In this document: one piece after another, positions 54,322 through 64,000 of the stretch
How the letters are laid out: the number at the start of each line of letters is the position of its first letter
Position numbering within the stretch: position 1 is the stretch's first letter
Assembly: GCA_001592805.2 (NCBI GenBank)
Contig: CP051139.1
Coordinates: forward strand, 1,612,001 to 1,676,000
Direction of reading: 5' to 3'
Origin: Peltaster fructicola
Lineage: Eukaryota; Ascomycota; Dothideomycetes
Length of the DNA stretch: 64,000 bases
Translations under genes and position numbers: made by a program
The notes under the pieces: model-generated
The model's database searches: none
Told to the model about the DNA's origin: nothing
Seen by the model: only the letters and a program-made list of their open reading frames with translations

Positions 54322-56021
54322 ATGAGATCGAACGTGCTACGCTATGCTCAAGGCGCACGGCGAAATGTCAGACATTTCGCGACCCAGGTGAGCGTCAGGC
54401 TCACCAAAAACGCTGTTGAAGTTCAAGACCCATTGACGAGCGAGGTCGGCGTTGTGTGCGTCGTCCCATTGCACTGGTAAATGTCTACTGATGGACTTTA
54501 GGTCTGGAAGATGGCTACGGTAGATTCAACAACATCACCTTGATCAATTCTGACTGTCCAGCGATAATTGCTCTTGTCCAACATGTCGAAATTCGGATAC
54601 TGGACAACGTCAGATCAATGTCTTCAAGGTAGGACAGCGTTCGTTTCGTAGATCTCTCTGACGAGACCAGGACAAGCGTATAGGCGTTATACGAGACGTC
54701 AAATCCGGTGGCCAGTCATTTGAGGCCACTTGTGAGTAGGCACGTTTGTGAGAAGCAGCATCACTGACTTGCGTAGTCGAGGACGGCCACATCTCAACAT
54801 TCCCATTGTCAGCATTGTTCCACAGACGTACCGCACAGCTGGAGAAGCTGAGAGCTGGCCATGAGCCGTATGTCTTCGTTTCACCTCCATTTCCTTGCTC
54901 AAACCGACAGTATCACGACCTGGACTGCCGCAGTCTCGTCCGAGCCTCCCACGGTCTCCTTCGAAGAGGTCGAAAGCAGAGGCGTCGGCAATCTTCTGCG
55001 TCTGATTGTGAGTCGGGATGACCTGGCCACAACTCAAGCTGATCCTGCAGAAACGATATGGGTTCGCGTTCGTGGATGGAATGCCAGCGACGCCAGAGGC
55101 CACCGAAGAGCTTGTCAACAAGATCGGGCCTATAAGAAACACCCATTATGGTATGTGGAGTGATCTCCAGTGGTCGCCCAGATCTCTGATTAGAGTAGGC
55201 GCCTTCTATGACTTCACTTCCGACCTATCGTCGAAAGACACAGCATATACCGCGGAAGCTTTGGAACCACATACTGACACCACTTACTTCACAGAGCCCA
55301 TAGTAAGTGCAGCGCAGATGTATAGCGTGGCTGACACACATAGGGCATCCAAGCGTTGCATCTCCTATCGCATACGGATGGTAGCGGCGGTCTTTCTTCT
55401 CTTGTAGACGGGTTCAACGCCGCATTCCAGTTGAAGGAGCAACACCCAGAGTATTACGACATCCTAAGCAGGATCCCGGTTTATGCTCATGCAAGTGGCA
55501 ACGAAGGCATAAGCATACAGCCAGCTTTGCCACAGCCAGTCCTGACGCACTATCCTGTTGGCCATCCTCTCGTCGGTGAGCTGATGCAGATCAGGTGGAA
55601 CAATGCCGATCGTGCTGGTATCGCAGCAGGGTTCGAAGACCTAGAGCAGTGGTATGAGGCAGCAGGGTAAGTCATCGTCTCACCGTCACATATCCGCTGA
55701 CTCTGTAGGAAATATGACGAACTTCTCGGATCTGAGACAAATCAGTATTGGTTTCAGCTGAAGCCTGGAAAGTGCTTGTGTAAGTGGATTATTAAAGGAA
55801 GAAAACCTAGCTTACGCTTCATAGTCTTTGACAATTGGCGAGCATTACATGGCAGGTCAGAGTTCACAGGACGGCGCAGGATGTGCGGTGGATATGGTGA
55901 GTCTGACCATGTCAGAGAGACGCAGCTGACACATGTAGTCAACCGCGATGACTTTATCTCGAAATTGAGAATGACCAACCTGAGCTCTGAGGAAATCCGA
56001 GCAAGCACAGTAACGGGATAG
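54322..56021 (+). CDS. Trimethyllysine dioxygenase (carnitine biosynthesis), 12 exons
   Basis: Fe(II)/2-oxoglutarate enzyme that hydroxylates N-epsilon-trimethyllysine, the first step to carnitine. Twelve exons give 406 residues: 54322-54455, 54502-54519, 54562-54628, 54671-54731, 54777-54867, 54911-55007, 55051-55150, 55199-55302, 55344-55666, 55709-55779, 55825-55896, 55939-56021. Introns are 41-48 bp and all phases fit. Exon 2 is 18 nt and supplies the Trp-Leu-Arg of WLRDNCSCPTCRNSDTGQRQ, the N-terminal zinc-binding domain. The catalytic part has RYGFAFVDGMPATPEATEEL, AFYDFTSDLSSKDTAY, iron ligands in EPHTDTTYF, HLLSHTDGSGG and the distal His in NWRALHGRSEFTGRRRMCGG. Arg-rich residues at the start may target mitochondria. 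Exon 2's acceptor has a close alternative (after GGAAG). Confidence 0.9.
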
Positions 56022-56467
56022 CTTTGGCGAAAGGAGTGATTCGAGCATAGCGAGAGGCGTCCAAAACGGAAGCATAGTAGGGCTCGAGCAAGAGCGAGTC
56101 GTTCCTTGTTGTTGAGAGCCATACCTCAGTAGTCAGAGAGCACTGGTCATACATGATCGCTCTGCCCGTGTTTCCTCGGCGTCGTTTAACCTTTGATGCT
56201 TGTCCAGTGACAGCGATGCCTGTTGTAGCAATGATATGTTGTTGACTCGACCGAGCTGTTGGTGAAACTCATGTACTTGGACGAACTTATGTGACGAGCA
56301 GTGATAAGATCGAGGGAAGCACATGGAAGAAGAGCGCGTCGCGTCACACAGCGGATCGCTTCCGCCACGACCAGCGGTGTCTGAGCTTCGGCGTTCGTAA
56401 CACCAGCAGCCTACGTCTATGAACTTCGATTGCACAACAACCACATCAACCATACCCCCCACACAAT
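56022..56467. other. Intergenic region upstream of RPT5
   Basis: 446 bp. No gene was seen. A yeast-type proteasome (PACE) element was looked for and not found by eye. Confidence 0.4.
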
Positions 56468-57941
56468 ATGGCGACACTTGAAGATCTCGATGACCTGGAG
56501 CAGGAGCAGAAGGAGGAGAAGGTCGAAGATGCCGAGATGAAAGATGCTAAGGAGGACGACATAATAGACATGGAGATTCTCAACTCAAGCACACAAGACA
56601 TCAAGAGCCGGAGGCGACTTCTTGAGAATGACACTCGAATCATGAAAGGCGAGTTCTCGCGATTAAATCACGAGAAGACTGCCATGCACGAGAAGATCAA
56701 GGACAATGTTGAGAAGATAGACAACAACAGGTGTGTTTGGCCACTTTGCGTTTTGAGGATGACGCTGACTTCCTAGACAATTACCATATCTTGTCGGCAA
56801 CGTTGTCGAGATCCTCGATCTTGACGTTGAAGCAGAGGCGAAGGAAGAAGGCGCCAATATCGATCTCGACGCCACTCGAGTCGGCAAGTCAGCCGTCATC
56901 AAGACATCCACACGACAAACGATCTTCCTACCGCTCATCGGACTGGTTGACCATGAGAAGCTCAAACCTGGTGACCTCATCGGTGTGAACAAAGACTCGT
57001 ATTTGATTCTCGACACATTGCCAGCAGAGTACGACAGCAGAGTGAAGGCCATGGAGGTTGATGAGAAGCCTACAGAGAAATACACAGATGTTGGAGGTCT
57101 CACAAAGCAGATCGAAGAGCTCGTGGAGGCGGTTGTATGGCCAATGAAGGAAGCTGAGCGTTTCAAGAAGATTGGTATCAAGGCGCCGAAGGGTGAGTCG
57201 ATCTGGAACACAGATGGAGTGATGCTGACAGTATAGGTGCTCTGATGTATGGACCACCCGGTACTGGAAAGACTCTTCTTGCTCGAGCTTGCGCTGCACA
57301 AACCGAAGCTACCTTCCTGAAGCTTGCAGGACCACAACTTGTGCAGATGTTCATCGGAGATGGTGCCAAACTTGTACGAGACTGTTTCGCCTTAGCCAAG
57401 GAGAAGGCGCCTTCAATTATCTTCATCGATGAGCTGGACGCTGTTGGTACGAAGCGATTCGACAGCGACAAGAGTGGTGACCGTGAAGTGCAGCGAACTA
57501 TGCTGGAGCTCCTCAACCAACTGGACGGATTTGCATCAGACGAGCGAATCAAGGTGCTGGCTGCCACGAATCGAGTCGATGTGCTGGACCCAGCATTGCT
57601 ACGTTCCGGACGATTGGACAGAAAGATTGAGTTCCCATTGCCCAACGAGGAAGCACGAGCGGATATTCTGCAGATTCATTCCCGAAAGATGACAGTCGAC
57701 CCTGGCGTGAATTGGCGAGAGCTGGCGAGAAGTACCGATGAATTCGGAGGAGCTCAACTGAAGGCTGTCTGTGTTGAGGCTGGTATGATCGCATTACGAA
57801 GTGGTCAGAGCAAGATCAGCCACGAGCACTACGTTGATGCCATTGCTGAAGTCCAAGCCAAGAAGAAGGTATGTTTGCAAGCTTGTGTCCTCGGTTGAAT
57901 GTGCTAACATTGTGCAGGACACTGTCAACTTCTACGCTTAG
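56468..57941 (+). CDS. RPT5: 26S proteasome regulatory ATPase Rpt5
   Basis: One of six AAA ATPases in the 19S base, unfolding substrates for the 20S core. Four exons, 56468-56730, 56777-57192, 57237-57868 and 57918-57941, give 444 residues. The acidic N terminus and coiled coil ([20 protein letters not shown]) lead to the OB domain ([20 protein letters not shown]). The AAA core has Walker [16 protein letters not shown], Walker [21 protein letters not shown], the arginine-finger region and [20 protein letters not shown]. The 24-nt last exon encodes DTVNFYA, giving the HbYX-type tail that docks into the core particle. Because the tail is split off by an intron at 57869-57917, intron retention would remove it. 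Confidence 0.96.
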
Positions 57942-58376
57942 TCGCTGCGATCATGCCACGCGACGCATGCGGTGGGACATGAAAAGAAGGATTCAATGAT
58001 CGTAACCTAGTGCCGACTCAATGAGTGCGTATACTCTCATCACGGGCGATCCGAGAATTGGGAATGTATCGCACGACAACATGCGCCTGCCTACAAGGTC
58101 AGGCTTCGATCCATTAGCCGGAAGTGTAGTGTATGCGGACTGCTTCCAGGTCAGCATGTTGACAAGGGTCTGTATAAGAAGGCGCCAGTGTGACATCGAC
58201 TCACTCCACACTTCGTCTCGACTCGCAATAGTTGTGAGACCAGGCCGGAGTGTAGGGATAGCATAGCAAATCAATGACAACATTCGTGCCTGAAGTGCAC
58301 GGACTCTGAAACATGAAGCTGCCCGAAGAATCGCGAAGCTCTTTCGACCACAACACAAATCATTCGTTTCACTCCA
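57942..58376. other. Intergenic region between RPT5 and SAM50
   Basis: 435 bp. A 159-codon minus-strand frame crosses it into SAM50 exon 1 but was rejected. Nothing else was seen. Confidence 0.4.
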
Positions 58377-60026
58377 ATGGCAGCGTCGCCGCTTGACGAC
58401 GATGTACGTGAATGCTAGCAGCGTTCGGAATGCTCGACTGATGAGTCCTAGATCTTCTCGAAGCTCCGACAACCATTAGATCCCAAAGTGTTGGAGGAGC
58501 GCGAACAGAAGCTTAACGAACGTATACATGCACAGTATGAGAAATCACAGCAGCGACAAGCTGAAATCGTGAGTCTTACCGAGCAGCATCGATTCACAGT
58601 CTTGACGCAACTCTAGCTCGGCGAGAATGCTACCAGCCCGGTGACCATCTCAACAGTACGGATACTTGGAGCGAACAACACCCGCCGCGGCTTCCTCGAA
58701 CAGTTGATTCACCCTATCCTCTCACAGAACCGTCAAGATCCGAACTACAGTCTACGAGAAGCACTCGCAGAGATTGGCGGCACCGTTGACAAGCTCAACC
58801 GGCTCGACATCTTCCACACACCCATTAGCACATACATTGACGCTGCCGAGCCGACAGACGCCTCTACCACACCTACAGATCACGATGTCTTCATCTCTGT
58901 GCGCGAAAGAGGGCGATACACAATCAAGACAGGGACTGAGGCTGGTAGCTCAGAGGGCAGCGCCTACGTCAATGTGGCACTGCGAAATCTGCTAGGAGGT
59001 GCTGAAAGCTTGAATGCGAATGCCAGCCTGGGTACGAGGACAAGAAGCGCATACAGTGCTTTCATCGACACGCCGATTCTGTCGAATCCAGATCTGAAGC
59101 TCGAGTTTGGTGGTATCGCAAGCAGTACACTCAAGCCATGGGCTTCACACGAGGAGGTGTTGAAGGGTGGCCTGACGAAATTGCTATGGCGCAGCTCGGC
59201 CTCTACGAAGCACGAATTTGCATACAATGGGTTCTGGCGTCAGGTGACTGGACTGTCGGAGAAAGCGTCAGCTGGTGTCAGAGCGGATGCTGGTGATTCT
59301 TTCAAATCGTCCATCTCCCACACATGGACTGCAGATACACGAGACTCGCCGATGCTGCCGTCTCAAGGTGTACTTCTCAAGCTGTCTTCCGAATTGGCCG
59401 GCTATGGCCCTCTCCAAGGCGATGTTGCCTTTGGTAAATGTGAAGCTGAGTCACAATTGGCGCTGCCAGTGCCTGTACCAGGCGTAGCAGGCGAGAGTGG
59501 CATTTCGATCACTGCAGGATTGCGTGGAGGTGTACTTTACCCTCTCACCCTGACCGGCCAGTCGACTCCCAGCCTTAGTAAAATCAACGACCGCTTCCAG
59601 CTCGGAGGACCTACAGATGTACGAGGATTCAGGCTGTCGGGTCTAGGGCCACATGAGGGCCAAGATGCTCTTGGAGGTGATGTCTACGCTGCTGGTGGCA
59701 TGTCGGTGCTGCTCCCGATTCCACATGTTGGCAAGGACACCCCTTTACGTCTGCAAGGATTCGTCAACGCCGGTCGACTGCTTGCGTTGAAAGGTGTGCA
59801 AAAGAACAAAGACAAGCCCATCAGTGCGAACGATGTGTCGTCTTCGTTCGTGGAGACTATCAAAGAATTCGGAAACGAGCTTCCAAGCACGACGGCTGGA
59901 GTCGGACTTGTGTATGCACACCCTGCAGCTCGATTCGAGATCAACTTCTCCCTGCCCTTAGTACTCAGGAAGGGTGAAGAAGGACGTAAAGGCATCAGCT
60001 TTGGTGTAGGGCTTAGCTTTCTCTGA
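58377..60026 (+). CDS. SAM50: Mitochondrial outer-membrane assembly protein Sam50/Tob55
   Basis: Beta-barrel that inserts other beta-barrels into the mitochondrial outer membrane. Three exons, 58377-58403, 58452-58568 and 58617-60026, give 517 residues. The N-terminal part is helical and charged (LEEREQKLNERIHAQYEKSQ). A single POTRA-like domain follows (TSPVTISTVRILGANNTRRG, LREALAEIGGTVDKLNRLDI near residues 52-120). The rest is the Omp85 barrel, with the conserved DRFQLGGPTDVRGFRLSG near residue 365 and LVYAHPAARFEINFSLPLVL close to the end, finishing in the aromatic KGISFGVGLSFL that resembles a beta-signal. No presequence is expected. Confidence 0.93.
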
Positions 60027-60781
60027 ACGTGCTCGTCATACATCCTGTACATATTAGCAGCCATCATTTCGGGCATGGCCTGTCTACAGTGTGCCACTGG
60101 CGAGAGTAGCAGTATGGCCCGACTCCTAAGAGGTTCTCGTCTGCTGAGCCGCTGAACAGGACTTCCATGCAGCGCCATGTAGGCAAAGAATCTCAAGCAT
60201 AGATGCAAGCCCTCGAGCACACAGTATGAGCTACGGAGTGCTCCGCTTGGTGTTGACAACAACTGCCGCCACATCATTAGCATCATGCTGTGCCGACGTC
60301 ACCTCCCATCACACAACGTCATGGCATATTCGCGATGATCGCGCTCCATGTCTTTGTTTCACTCGCTTCACGACTGACACAATCGCGAGCAGCTCGAGAC
60401 GAGCATCCATGCTTGCGTTCCGATGACAAAGAACCATACACAGCTTATCTCTGACGCTGTTGGCCAGGATTCACAGCACGACACAGGAATGCTGCGTTCA
60501 TCCATTCGCGCTCTCAGATGATCTCATATCAGTGTAGGTATAGCAGCCCTCGATGAGATCGATGCCAACCTAGTGTCACACCAAATAGACATAGGAGATA
60601 TGTGAGTCCCTTCGATATATTCCCCTCTGTTCTTGTCTGACATGAACAACTTCACAAACCTGCTGCGCTCATCTCTACGGTACTCTCCAGCTTCGTGTAT
60701 ATACTCTTTTTGTGCTTTTAGTTCGTCATATTCATCTCCAGAACTGTCCGCCTACCAAGGACCATCAACCATTACCACATC
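60027..60781. other. Intergenic region
   Basis: 755 bp, pyrimidine-rich near 60610-60760, which probably belongs to the leader of the next gene. No gene was seen. Confidence 0.4.
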
Positions 60782-61885
60782 ATGGCCGACACAGATAACA
60801 AGCTGCACTGGACTCAGCGCATTGCCCTGATCCGCCACAATCTCCATGCTGCTGGCCGCAGTGGCGACTTCACCTTCTTCAAGACTCTGCAGGCTGCGGG
60901 ATTCATGGAGGGTACAAACCATGTGGCTGCACTAAGCACTCTCCTCGAAGATGATGCCGACACAATCATGGCAGCCATGGACAACTTCAACGCTGGTCTA
61001 GCTTATGCACATCAGGATGCCTTCAAGAATGTCTACGACAATATCAAGACGAACCTTGGTCACGAGGGCGAAGACAAGATGAAGGACGCCAGAACAAAGT
61101 TCTTCGTCGATTCGATTATGCAGCGTAACCTCGCTGACTTGGCCATTGACAAGTCGACCTCGTCGGTTATCAATCTGATCAATCAGCAGCCTATAGAGGC
61201 TCAAGAAGCCTGCACGAACGTCTGGATCACTGGTATAACCATTATCGCGGACAGTGTTCACGTCACCTTGAGGCAGCTTGACAGTCTCGAAGCGAAGATG
61301 GACGACTTCATTCGCATGGAGGAGTCGTGGAATGTTGTCAAGGCGGCTGTCGTATGCTCCATCACTGGGCTGAAGGGAGTCTTCGAGCTGATGGACCCCA
61401 ACCTACCGTCAAACAAGTCTTCACCACGCAACTCTTCCATTGCTTCTGCTTCAGCCAGTGTCTTTCGACGTCTGTCCAACGCCTTTACTCCATCAGCTGC
61501 CAACTCACGCACCCCGTCGGTCGCCTCTATGAGCTCAGGGCCGCCATTGTCACATCCCTTCCAAGGACAGCATGCTGGACCGACGTTGAGCGCACCTGTC
61601 TACCGCACACCGAACTTCCGCAGTGGCGCCAAGGCTGGTGCTCCAGCTGCGACACTCGCTCCGTTTCCATCAGTCGCAGGAAGCAACTGGACACAGCATA
61701 AGTTGACCACTATTCCACCTACACCTGCGTTCGAGGACAGTGCTGATCCTTTCGATACAAGAGCTGCGCCAGAGGTGCCAGCTCTGCCTCCCATTCCATC
61801 AAGTCCGGCAGCAGAAGAGTCACCAGGCGCGCCCCTGGGCAATCCGTTCGAAGAAATTGCTCAGCCCGAGGCTGTTGTTGTCTGA
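60782..61885 (+). CDS. Unknown helical protein with a disordered tail
   Basis: A single exon of 367 residues. Residues 1-205 are compact and alpha-helical (HWTQRIALIRHNLHAAGRSG, HVAALSTLLEDDADTIMAAM, VHVTLRQLDSLEAKMDDFIR), without transmembrane or signal segments. The last 160 residues are rich in Ser, Pro and Ala and likely disordered, ending NPFEEIAQPEAVVV; the NPF-like tripeptide (with a second DPF upstream) is of the kind that binds EH or clathrin-adaptor domains. No family was recognised. The helical part could be a membrane-remodelling or adaptor module, but that is conjecture. The start is the first ATG after a pyrimidine-rich leader. Confidence 0.75.
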   Translation: MADTDNKLHWTQRIALIRHNLHAAGRSGDFTFFKTLQAAGFMEGTNHVAALSTLLEDDADTIMAAMDNFNAGLAYAHQDAFKNVYDNIKTNLGHEGEDKMKDARTKFFVDSIMQRNLADLAIDKSTSSVINLINQQPIEAQEACTNVWITGITIIADSVHVTLRQLDSLEAKMDDFIRMEESWNVVKAAVVCSITGLKGVFELMDPNLPSNKSSPRNSSIASASASVFRRLSNAFTPSAANSRTPSVASMSSGPPLSHPFQGQHAGPTLSAPVYRTPNFRSGAKAGAPAATLAPFPSVAGSNWTQHKLTTIPPTPAFEDSADPFDTRAAPEVPALPPIPSSPAAEESPGAPLGNPFEEIAQPEAVVV

Positions 61886-62274
61886 CAAGACCTGTCTTGC
61901 ATGCAAGACTTCCGAGGATGCTACCTCTTACAGGAGAGCATCTTGGCCATCATTAGTGTAAATAGGTTTTCTCGTGGTATATACGGACCAATGACTTTCC
62001 CCGTCGTGTGTTGTACTAAGCTCTCAGCTTGCGCGATGATGCTGAACATGGCTGCCAATCACGACGATGGTAGAGGTAACCAGACGAAATCGTTACTTAG
62101 TGGTCACATTCTCCACTACAGCTCGACACGTATTGTTGTTCAAATGGTAATTGATATTCTTGATAAGATTCTTCGTGCTCATCAGTACATAAGCCCAAGC
62201 GATCCTGTCAGGAGTCTTCACCTTTTGTACAATTTCGTCCAATTGATCACCTTGGAGCCACCTCGATCATTACC
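61886..62274. other. Intergenic region
   Basis: 389 bp, AT-richer than its flanks. No gene was seen. Confidence 0.4.
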
Positions 62275-63049
62275 ATGCGTTATCACTACGTCCTCCTAGC
62301 AAGCAGCAGTCTGGTGCTTGCTGCACCCGTACCGTCTATTCCGCCAGATCCTGACAAACCAACTTCTATGCTTGAAGCCTACCTTGCTACCTTGCCGCAT
62401 GCTATGGATCTCGAAGAGACTTGGAAGGCAATGAGCGACTACCAGCGTGAGATGTACCAGGAGAAGATGGGACAACCAGAAGGATTCATCTCAGAGGAGC
62501 CGACCAGCAGGATTCCTGCTGAAGTAGAGAGTGCTATTCTCGGCGGATTAGACGAGGAAGAGCGCGAGAAGCTGAAGCAAGAGCTCGAACAAGAGGACCC
62601 CCTCAACGATGGAAACCCGAGCAGAGACTTCGCCAGCGGGCTGGTCGATGCCGCTCTGAACGATATGAAGGCGATCATGGACATATATCCGAAGCATCAA
62701 CCACAGTCAGTGTGGGAGCCAGAGCCGGAGGCCGTCGAAGACTGGATATCCAAAGACAACGGCTATGCTCACAAGCACGACCATTCGAAGCAGTCACACA
62801 ATCACCATGATGGCATTGCAAGTAATGGACATGCTCGGGTCGAAAAGTCTGCAGCTCAGCCGGAAGGAGCGGCTCCTCTGAATGATCTTGAGAGTGAGAT
62901 GAGGAAGGCCTGCAGACACCGTGAATTTGGTGAGGAGTGTACAGTTGTAAGTACAAACCAAGCTCTTCTCGTACATGCGCTGACTATGCCAGTATGGTTC
63001 TCAAGGCACATGCAAGCCGGTCGATGGTGAGAAGATGTGCTGGTGGTGA
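62275..63049 (+). CDS. Secreted His- and Cys-rich small protein (effector-like)
   Basis: Exon 1 is 62275-62946 and exon 2 62993-63049, with a 46-bp GTAAGT intron, giving 242 residues. A signal peptide (MRYHYVLLASSSLVLAAPVP) precedes an acidic helical region (EEEREKLKQELEQEDPLNDG). A His cluster follows (YAHKHDHSKQSHNHHDG, near residue 165), which could bind metal. The C terminus is a compact four-cysteine motif made by the splice: CRHREFGEECTVYGSQGTCK then PVDGEKMCWW. No enzyme domain is seen. Small, secreted and cysteine-rich fits the general profile of fungal effectors or surface-active proteins, but no named family was recognised. Without splicing the frame would end early and lose two cysteines. 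Confidence 0.75.
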
Positions 63050-63589
63050 TATAGAAGTCTTCGGATTGCAAGAGGCAGGAGATGTTTGTGAAAGGTATAC
63101 CATGGCGTTCGGAAAGGAAACGAACATCCAGCACTGTATACTCGGAAGCATCAGAAGTTCGAACGGCAGTCTGTACTTATTTGCTTGTCCAAGGTATCAG
63201 ATTCTCGATTGCAAGCAGGATATCTTTCGCGCAATGCTCTCTCGTATAGGAGGTGCTCGCGCGAATTCATTGTCAGTCGAATGTTGCGCCCGGTCAATGT
63301 AGATGACGGCAAGCCATTGTCTACAGGGCATCTCATACTGTCAAGCCGGATGTGCCGATACTCCTGATCGCGGCCGATAGCGATAGCAAGGTGATGAGTT
63401 CTGATGATGTAATTGTGTTCGTGAAGACGATGTGCCAGACATAAATGAAGCTCAAGATCGTCGTCAGCTTCACCAATCAGAGAGCCGCGTTGGTGGGCCA
63501 GCAAGACAACTTTCTTGAACTGTGCAGTGAGCATCTTTCACAACATCCCAGTTCAGCAGCGTCAGGCAAGGCGCGAGCATCGTACAAGC
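63050..63589. other. Intergenic region upstream of Yip1
   Basis: 540 bp. A 127-codon minus-strand frame (63151-63534) was considered and not accepted. No repeat or motif was identified. Confidence 0.4.
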
Positions 63590-64000
63590 ATGGCCTCATA
63601 CGCTTATCAACCGCCTAACCAGCAATCACAACAATACTCCGCCCAGAACAACCTCAACTTCTACCAGTCTTCATATTCGAACCAACCCGTCAGTGGGCAC
63701 AGCACACCGTTCCAGGCAGCATATGGCGGAGGTTCACAAAGCAATGCATATCCACAAGGCTCAAGTTATGGCTTCAACTCCTTCGCTGGACAACCTGGAG
63801 CCACAGGACAGATGGGCACGGCTCAAGATGGGCTGAGAACAGGGCTACTAGCAGCATTTGGTACAGAGGGATACCCTGGAGAGCCACCACTGCTTGAAGA
63901 GCTAGGAGTGAACTTCCACCACATTCAGACTAAGGTGGGTTGATATCAGTGGAACGAGAACAAGAGCTGACAAGGATCGAAGACCCTCACAGTGCTGAAC
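63590..64000 (+). CDS. YIP1: Yip1 family Golgi/ER transport protein, 5' part
   Basis: Membrane protein that works with Ypt/Rab GTPases in ER-to-Golgi traffic. Exon 1 (63590-63934, 115 codons) is a Gln/Asn/Ser/Tyr-rich cytosolic N terminus ending in the family block GEPPLLEELGVNFHHIQTK. A 48-bp intron (63935-63982) leads to exon 2, of which TLTVLN is visible before the window ends; this continues the conserved Yip1 sequence. The membrane-spanning part lies outside the window. Confidence 0.88.

Noticed and set aside
57993-58472. 159-codon minus-strand frame between RPT5 and SAM50
   Set aside because: It overlaps exon 1 and part of exon 2 of SAM50 on the other strand, has no family motif, and its composition looks like an antisense frame.
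59684-60286. 200-codon minus-strand frame
   Set aside because: Most of it is antisense to the well-supported SAM50 barrel exon.
63151-63534. 127-codon minus-strand frame upstream of Yip1
   Set aside because: Long for chance, but it lacks motifs, sits in the likely Yip1 promoter only 55 bp from the Yip1 start, and no introns or conserved segments support it.
1-64000. tRNA or rRNA genes, CRISPR arrays, transposons, LTR or virus-like elements
   Set aside because: Looked for by eye (T-arm-like motifs, direct and inverted repeats, transposase or polymerase motifs) and none was convincing. A covariance-model scan for tRNAs would be decisive.

Overview
The window is nuclear DNA of a filamentous ascomycete (Pezizomycotina). 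Many genes carry introns of about 42-70 bp with GT..AG ends and a CTGAC/CTAAC-like branch site close to the 3' end. The proteins include TVP18, NTF2, fungal-type Arp8 and Arp9, an Aim21-like protein, a Cwf11/Aquarius helicase, a Lys2-type aminoadipate reductase and secreted GH1, GH16 and GH55 enzymes. The general flavour suggests a dothideomycete (Mycosphaerellaceae-like), but that rank is inference; nothing read here fixes the genus. No tRNA or rRNA gene, CRISPR array, transposon, LTR element or virus-like element was recognised.

Layout. 0-4.5 kb: a cut-off Ser/Thr-rich C terminus (+), a small unknown gene (-), and an MFS transporter (+). 4.5-15 kb is mostly housekeeping: retromer VPS35 (+), complex I 21 kDa subunit (-) sharing a 194-bp promoter with the spliceosomal helicase Aquarius/Cwf11 (+), a seven-exon hotdog thioesterase (-), and an unresolved small locus (-). 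15-23 kb: an HSF-type regulator resembling Sfl1 (+), an inositol monophosphatase (+), and an Aim21-like actin-patch protein (+). 23-33 kb: Arp8 of INO80 (-), NTF2 (+), Tvp18 (+), Arp9 of SWI/SNF-RSC (-), an F-box protein (+), and an RBR ubiquitin ligase (-). 33-42 kb: Lys2 (+), secreted GH1 beta-glucosidase (-), pyruvate decarboxylase (+), and a deaminase-fold protein with a long insert (-). 43-54 kb is enriched in secreted proteins: an SGNH hydrolase with FG-GAP repeats (+), a small GPI-type protein (+), a GH55 exo-beta-1,3-glucanase (-) and a GH16 glucanase (+), with two unknown genes between them. 54-64 kb: trimethyllysine dioxygenase in 12 exons (+), proteasome ATPase Rpt5 (+), mitochondrial Sam50 (+), a helical unknown protein (+), a secreted His- and Cys-rich small protein (+), and the 5' end of Yip1 (+).

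How the genes relate. Most are unlinked housekeeping functions, not an operon-like cluster. The clearest themes are a 36-54 kb stretch of secreted carbohydrate-active and surface proteins, and two nuclear actin-related proteins from different chromatin remodellers within 2.4 kb of each other. Convergent genes are packed very tightly: 2, 10, 14 and 50 bp between stop codons. Splice sites were assigned by eye from frame, consensus and family motifs; every multi-exon model was checked so that exon lengths add to a whole number of codons. No convincing undescribed system emerged; the best leads are single unusual proteins listed in the findings.
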